Source: Nonomuraea sp. SYSU D8015 (GTDB lineage: Bacteria > Actinomycetota > Actinomycetes > Streptosporangiales > Streptosporangiaceae). Taken from it: a stretch of 64,000 nt of DNA. Under the pieces are notes generated by a model, which did not search any database, was not told the origin of the DNA, and saw only the letters and a list, made by a program, of their open reading frames with translations. The DNA is taken from the NCBI RefSeq assembly GCF_008065375.1, contig NZ_VJYI01000032.1, forward strand, positions 1-64,000, read 5' to 3'. Below, piece by piece: positions 61,086-64,000 of this stretch. How positions within the stretch are numbered: the stretch's first letter is position 1; each line of letters opens with the position of its first letter. Position numbers and translations under genes: made by a program.

Positions 61086-61684
61086 TCCAGTCCTGGCTGA
61101 CCCGCTACGGCCGTCGCCGCCGCCTCATCGCGGCGGCGCTGGCCGCCCTAGCCGTCATCTCCGCCTATTTCGCCACCCGCCCAGCCTCACCGCCCGCCAC
61201 GGTGCTGGTGGCGACCCGCGACCTCCCTCCCGGCCCTCTGACCCCGTCCGACCTCCACCCCACCCCCCTCAACCACCCTCCAGACGGAGCCGTACGCACG
61301 ACCACGGCCGCAGCCGGCCGCTACCTCACGTCTCCCATGCGCAGAGGCGAGCCGCTGACGGACGCCCGCCTCCTGCACTCCTACCGCCTGCCACCCGGCA
61401 TGGTCGCCACCCCCGTACGCATCTCCGACCCGGAGGCCGCAAGACTGCTCCACCCCGGCTCCACCATCACCGTCCTGGCCGCCGGCGAGGACAACCCCAA
61501 CGCCGCACGCACCGTCGCAGAAGAGGTCACGGTCATCACCCTCCCGCAACCGGCCACACCCCACGCAGACACCCATGGCACCCTGATCGTCCTCGCCACC
61601 ACCCCAACCCAGGCAACAGAGCTGGCAGCAGCCCAAGCAAGCGCCCGCCTATCCATCACCATCAAACCCTCTAACTCTGAGTAA
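61082..61684 (+). CDS. SAF-domain (CpaB/RcpC-like) membrane-anchored protein
   Basis: 200 residues from the GTG at 61082, overlapping the phosphorylase stop. An N-terminal helix (LIAAALAALAVISAYFATRP) is followed by a SAF domain: VLVATRDLPPGPLTPSDLHP, AGRYLTSPMRRGEPLTDARL and PPGMVATPVRISDPEAARLL, then the RcpC/CpaB beta-clip (HPGSTITVLAAGED, RTVAEEVTVITL). CpaB is a Flp pilus inner-membrane assembly protein, but no other pilus genes are in the window. Its function here is uncertain. Confidence 0.85.
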   Translation: MIQSWLTRYGRRRRLIAAALAALAVISAYFATRPASPPATVLVATRDLPPGPLTPSDLHPTPLNHPPDGAVRTTTAAAGRYLTSPMRRGEPLTDARLLHSYRLPPGMVATPVRISDPEAARLLHPGSTITVLAAGEDNPNAARTVAEEVTVITLPQPATPHADTHGTLIVLATTPTQATELAAAQASARLSITIKPSNSE

Positions 61685-61707
61685 TCATTCGACTACGATC
61701 GTTCTCC

Positions 61708-62112
61708 ATGACCGGATTCAAGAAGTTCCTCATGCAGGGAAACGTCATCGACCTGGCGGTCGCGGTGGTCGTCGGTGCGGCTTTCAACGCGATCGTGCAG
61801 TCGTTCGTGGCCGACCTCCTCACCCCGCTGATCTCAGCGTTCGGCGGCCTCCCCGACTTCTCATCCCTCAAGATCACCATCGGTCAGGCGAACTTCATGT
61901 ACGGCAACTTCATCAACGCCGTCATCTCGTTCCTGATGGTCGCCGCAGTCGTCTACTTCTTGCTGGTGAAGCCGTACACCCACATCAAGGACCGCAACGC
62001 CGCCAAGGCCGAGTCGACCACCCGCGACTGCCCCGAGTGCCTGTCCACCATCCCGAAAGCCGCCTCCCGCTGCGCTTTCTGCAGCGTCGAGGTGCCCACC
62101 ATCCAGCTGTAG
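61708..62112 (+). CDS. mscL: Large-conductance mechanosensitive channel with C-terminal zinc ribbon
   Basis: 134 residues. GFKKFLMQGNVIDLAVAVVV, GAAFNAIVQSFVADLLTPLI and YGNFINAVISFLMVAAVVYF form the N-helix, the pore helix TM1 and TM2 of MscL. An unusual tail ends in CPECLSTIPKAASRCAFC, a four-cysteine ribbon found in some actinobacterial MscL proteins. It acts as an osmotic safety valve. Confidence 0.95.
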   Translation: MTGFKKFLMQGNVIDLAVAVVVGAAFNAIVQSFVADLLTPLISAFGGLPDFSSLKITIGQANFMYGNFINAVISFLMVAAVVYFLLVKPYTHIKDRNAAKAESTTRDCPECLSTIPKAASRCAFCSVEVPTIQL

Positions 62113-62136
62113 CGCGCCGAGAGCAGAGGGAGACCG

Positions 62137-63258
62137 TCAGAGCAACGAACCCAGCTTGGGGTCATACTCCCAGTGCCAAGGCTCGAACGGGCTGCTGTAG
62201 GCCCAGGAGGGATGGAACCACCCATACTTCTTGGAGTTCTTCTCCATCCACACGAACTCGACGGACCCCGCGCGCTCCACCCCTCCACACAGGTCCACAG
62301 CCAGTCCGAGCCCGTGGTTGCTCCGCCCCGGCACGGCCGCGAACCCCGGCCGCCGGTAGTAGATGGCCTGCTGCTCGGCGAGATTCCGATAGGCGTCCGT
62401 GACGCATATGGGCTTCCCGAACCGCTTGCGATAGGCCTCGTTCAAGCTCACGAAGGCGATGGTCGCATCGGCCCGCAGGCTGAACCCCTTCTGCTGCAAC
62501 GGGCAGAGCATGCTCTTGGGGATGAGCCCGTTGGGATAGTCGCCTGCCGTTGCCGCCCGCAGCGGATCACACCCCAGCGCCGCCCGCCCCACCTTGTCAA
62601 CCTTGATCCCGAGCTTCACCAGCGCCGCGGTCAGCGACTTCACGATCTTGTCCGACCGCTGCCGCAACGTCTCGACCTCGGCCGCCAGCTGCGCCTCCGC
62701 CAGCAGATTGCCGGCCCGCAGCTCCTGAGCCTCGGCCGCCAGCCTTTCGGTCTCCTTGTAGAGCGCACTGGTCTGCTCGACGGCCTGCTGCCGTACCGCC
62801 ACGATCTGGGTCGCATCAGAAAGAGCCCGCAGGGTCTTCTCATCCGCGCCCCCGGTCAGGAACGGCAGCACCCCTTCGGCCGCGATGGGCTGCTCGTACA
62901 GCAACTCGGCCATCTGCGACACGGGCTGCCGCATGACCGCGAGCTTCCGCTCCAGCTCCTGCAGCGCCGTCAGCTTGCTCCTGAGCTCTTTCTCGGAGGC
63001 CGCGATGGTGCTCCGCCGCTTCTCAAGGGCTTTGGTGGCTTCCTCAAGCTCCTTGGCGGACCGCTCCGCCTCTTTCCGCAGCTCGGTAAGGTTCCCCGGA
63101 TCCCGCCGCTCCTGAACCCAAGCCTGGGCGCGGGTCCGAGCCGGGCCCTGAGCCTGGGCCGACGCAGAGGGCAAAAAAAGAGAAGCCGCCACCGCCATGA
63201 CTACCGCGATCAGACCCGCTGATCGAGGGGCTGGCACCTTCGACTCCTCCGTATGCAA
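62137..63258 (-). CDS. Secreted M15-family peptidase with coiled-coil (VanY-like)
   Basis: 373 residues. A signal peptide (VVMAVAASLFLPSASAQAQG) is followed by a long coiled coil (~50-210: LTELRKEAERSAKELEEATK, LQELERKLAVMRQPVSQMAE). The M15 D-alanyl-D-alanine carboxypeptidase domain then follows: ICVTDAYRNLAEQQAIYYRR, RSNHGLGLAVDLCGGV (metal His and Asp), WFHPSWAYSSPFEPWHWEYD (third zinc His). It trims peptidoglycan peptides outside the membrane. The coiled coil resembles those of actinobacterial RipA/NlpC partners. Convergent with mscL across 24 bases. Confidence 0.93.
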   Translation of the reverse strand: MHTEESKVPAPRSAGLIAVVMAVAASLFLPSASAQAQGPARTRAQAWVQERRDPGNLTELRKEAERSAKELEEATKALEKRRSTIAASEKELRSKLTALQELERKLAVMRQPVSQMAELLYEQPIAAEGVLPFLTGGADEKTLRALSDATQIVAVRQQAVEQTSALYKETERLAAEAQELRAGNLLAEAQLAAEVETLRQRSDKIVKSLTAALVKLGIKVDKVGRAALGCDPLRAATAGDYPNGLIPKSMLCPLQQKGFSLRADATIAFVSLNEAYRKRFGKPICVTDAYRNLAEQQAIYYRRPGFAAVPGRSNHGLGLAVDLCGGVERAGSVEFVWMEKNSKKYGWFHPSWAYSSPFEPWHWEYDPKLGSLL

Positions 63259-63486
63259 ACTCGTTACCCGGGTCAGGCACGCACGTTACTACAGCCCCCG
63301 GAGTGTCCGAGCCGAACTCCGGAGAGCTGTTATGAGACAAAAAGCCCACTTTTGACAGCCACCCCCCACAACCAGCCACATCCCGCCCCGACCCCACCCA
63401 CCTGGAGCCCCCACCTACCGCCGCCCTCGGCCACCCGCACCAACTTCTCCACGGGCCTTGCAGCCACCCGGAAGCCAAGAGGCCCC

Positions 63487-63981
63487 TCAAATCCCAGACA
63501 ACCAACCCCCAGCAAACCCCTGAAGAACCGGCTCCTCCTGCTCCTGCTCCTGCTCCCTCTCCTGCCCCTGCTCCCGACACATCTCCCACAACCAGGTATC
63601 GACCCACTCCCCCGGGCATTCAGCCCCCGGCCGAATGGGAGCAGGCGTATAGGGCTCCTCCTCCACAACAGGCCGAGGCTCACCCCCGCCATCCCCCCGA
63701 TCGACCTCCACCGTCCGAGCAGGCCTGGCCAGTGTCCTTACAGCCCCCGGCACAGGCCCTTCGTACAGTCGATCAGGATGAGCCGGCGCAGGCACGAGAA
63801 CCGGCTCAAACGCCAGCCTCGCCCCACCCCCACCCGCCGTTACGCCAGCGGACCCCCCAAGCCCTTCAAACCCTTGGATCTGCCCGGCCAGCAACCCTCC
63901 AGCCAGGATCGCCGGCGCCAACAAGGCCCCGAACAACACCACGGGCCGCCGCCGCACCTGCCTGCATCGCCTCCTGGTCAC
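63487..63981 (-). CDS. Hypothetical exported protein with basic N-terminus
   Basis: 164 residues from GTG at 63981. A basic segment (RRRCRQVRRRP) precedes one hydrophobic helix (VVLFGALLAPAILAGGLLAG), then a proline/glycine-rich stretch, two cysteines (AECPGEWVDTWLWEMCREQG) and a Gln/Glu repeat (EREQEQEQEQEE). No family recognised. Low codon complexity near the 3' end (repeated CTCCTG) is noted. The gap 63259-63486 before the M15 gene shows no other gene. Confidence 0.55.
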   Translation of the reverse strand: MTRRRCRQVRRRPVVLFGALLAPAILAGGLLAGQIQGFEGLGGSAGVTAGGGGARLAFEPVLVPAPAHPDRLYEGPVPGAVRTLARPARTVEVDRGDGGGEPRPVVEEEPYTPAPIRPGAECPGEWVDTWLWEMCREQGQEREQEQEQEEPVLQGFAGGWLSGI

Positions 63982-64000
63982 AGCCAGAAGCTAGCCATGG

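Noticed and set aside
63259..63486. Possible ydaO-type riboswitch before the M15 peptidase gene
   Set aside because: The conserved GGGGGACCC-type core is absent and the pairing does not fit; nothing more than a possible promoter is visible.
1..64000. CRISPR arrays, rRNA genes, complete insertion sequences
   Set aside because: No regularly spaced repeats, no rRNA signature and no transposase with intact frame and terminal inverted repeats were seen.

Overview
The window is very GC-rich, uses many GTG and TTG starts, and is packed with two-component systems, STAND/SARP/LAL regulators and exported enzymes. It is an actinomycete chromosome, most like Nonomuraea and other Streptosporangiales, though I cannot fix the genus from sequence alone. 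It has two parts that meet at a tRNA-Ala(CGC) gene at 52354-52427. To the right (52.4-64 kb) lies a conserved core block: sepX, a RimJ-type acetyltransferase, mog, moaC, moeA, galU, the divergent folate gene fthC, a CPA1 antiporter, an FmdB zinc ribbon, an MTA phosphorylase, a SAF-domain protein, mscL and an M15 peptidase. To the left (0-52 kb) is accessory DNA, with many regulators and exported proteins and at least twelve broken genes or gene fragments.

Accessory region, left to right. 0-9.3 kb: the 3' end of a pectate lyase; an XRE regulator facing a SnoaL-like gene across a perfect 21-bp palindrome; an ECF sigma factor coupled to a membrane partner; a Tat-exported TPR/aspartic-protease-like protein; a RibD-type reductase; a NarL/HisKA_3 pair. 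9.5-16.4 kb: an exported lipase-like hydrolase, an FAD oxidoreductase and an FtsX/ATPase transporter. 16.7-20.3 kb: the most interesting locus. A 57-residue peptide with eight cysteines (20091-20264), too short for ordinary gene calling, begins an operon with a MauE-like membrane protein, a MauD-like thioredoxin and an ABC exporter. An S26 signal peptidase gene converges on the operon and overlaps it. The set reads as precursor, oxidative folding, leader cleavage and export of a disulfide-rich peptide.

21-37 kb: a giant XRE-STAND-WD40 protein, TPR proteins, a truncated ricin-type lectin, an alginate-lyase-like enzyme with nearly identical internal duplications, an AfsR/SARP regulator that has lost its C-terminal TPR module, a three-gene kinase/pseudo-kinase/regulator operon and small secreted proteins. 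Two 18-bp elements built as 11-bp-period direct repeats (27872 and 36437) sit upstream of exported-protein genes on either side of the SARP gene and may be its operators. An inversion between about 27.13 and 30.4 kb could explain both the truncated SARP and an orphan TPR fragment.

37-47 kb: a carotenoid oxygenase/SRPBCC/MFS operon, divergent from a LuxR-type ATPase regulator across a 25-bp near-palindrome; an XRE-cupin regulator divergent from a second MFS exporter across repeated operator-like sites; a DUF1684 protein. 47.5-52 kb: a graveyard of trxB, trxA, a lipoprotein-like gene and a transposase-like element, ending at the tRNA gene. This suggests the tRNA has served as an insertion boundary.
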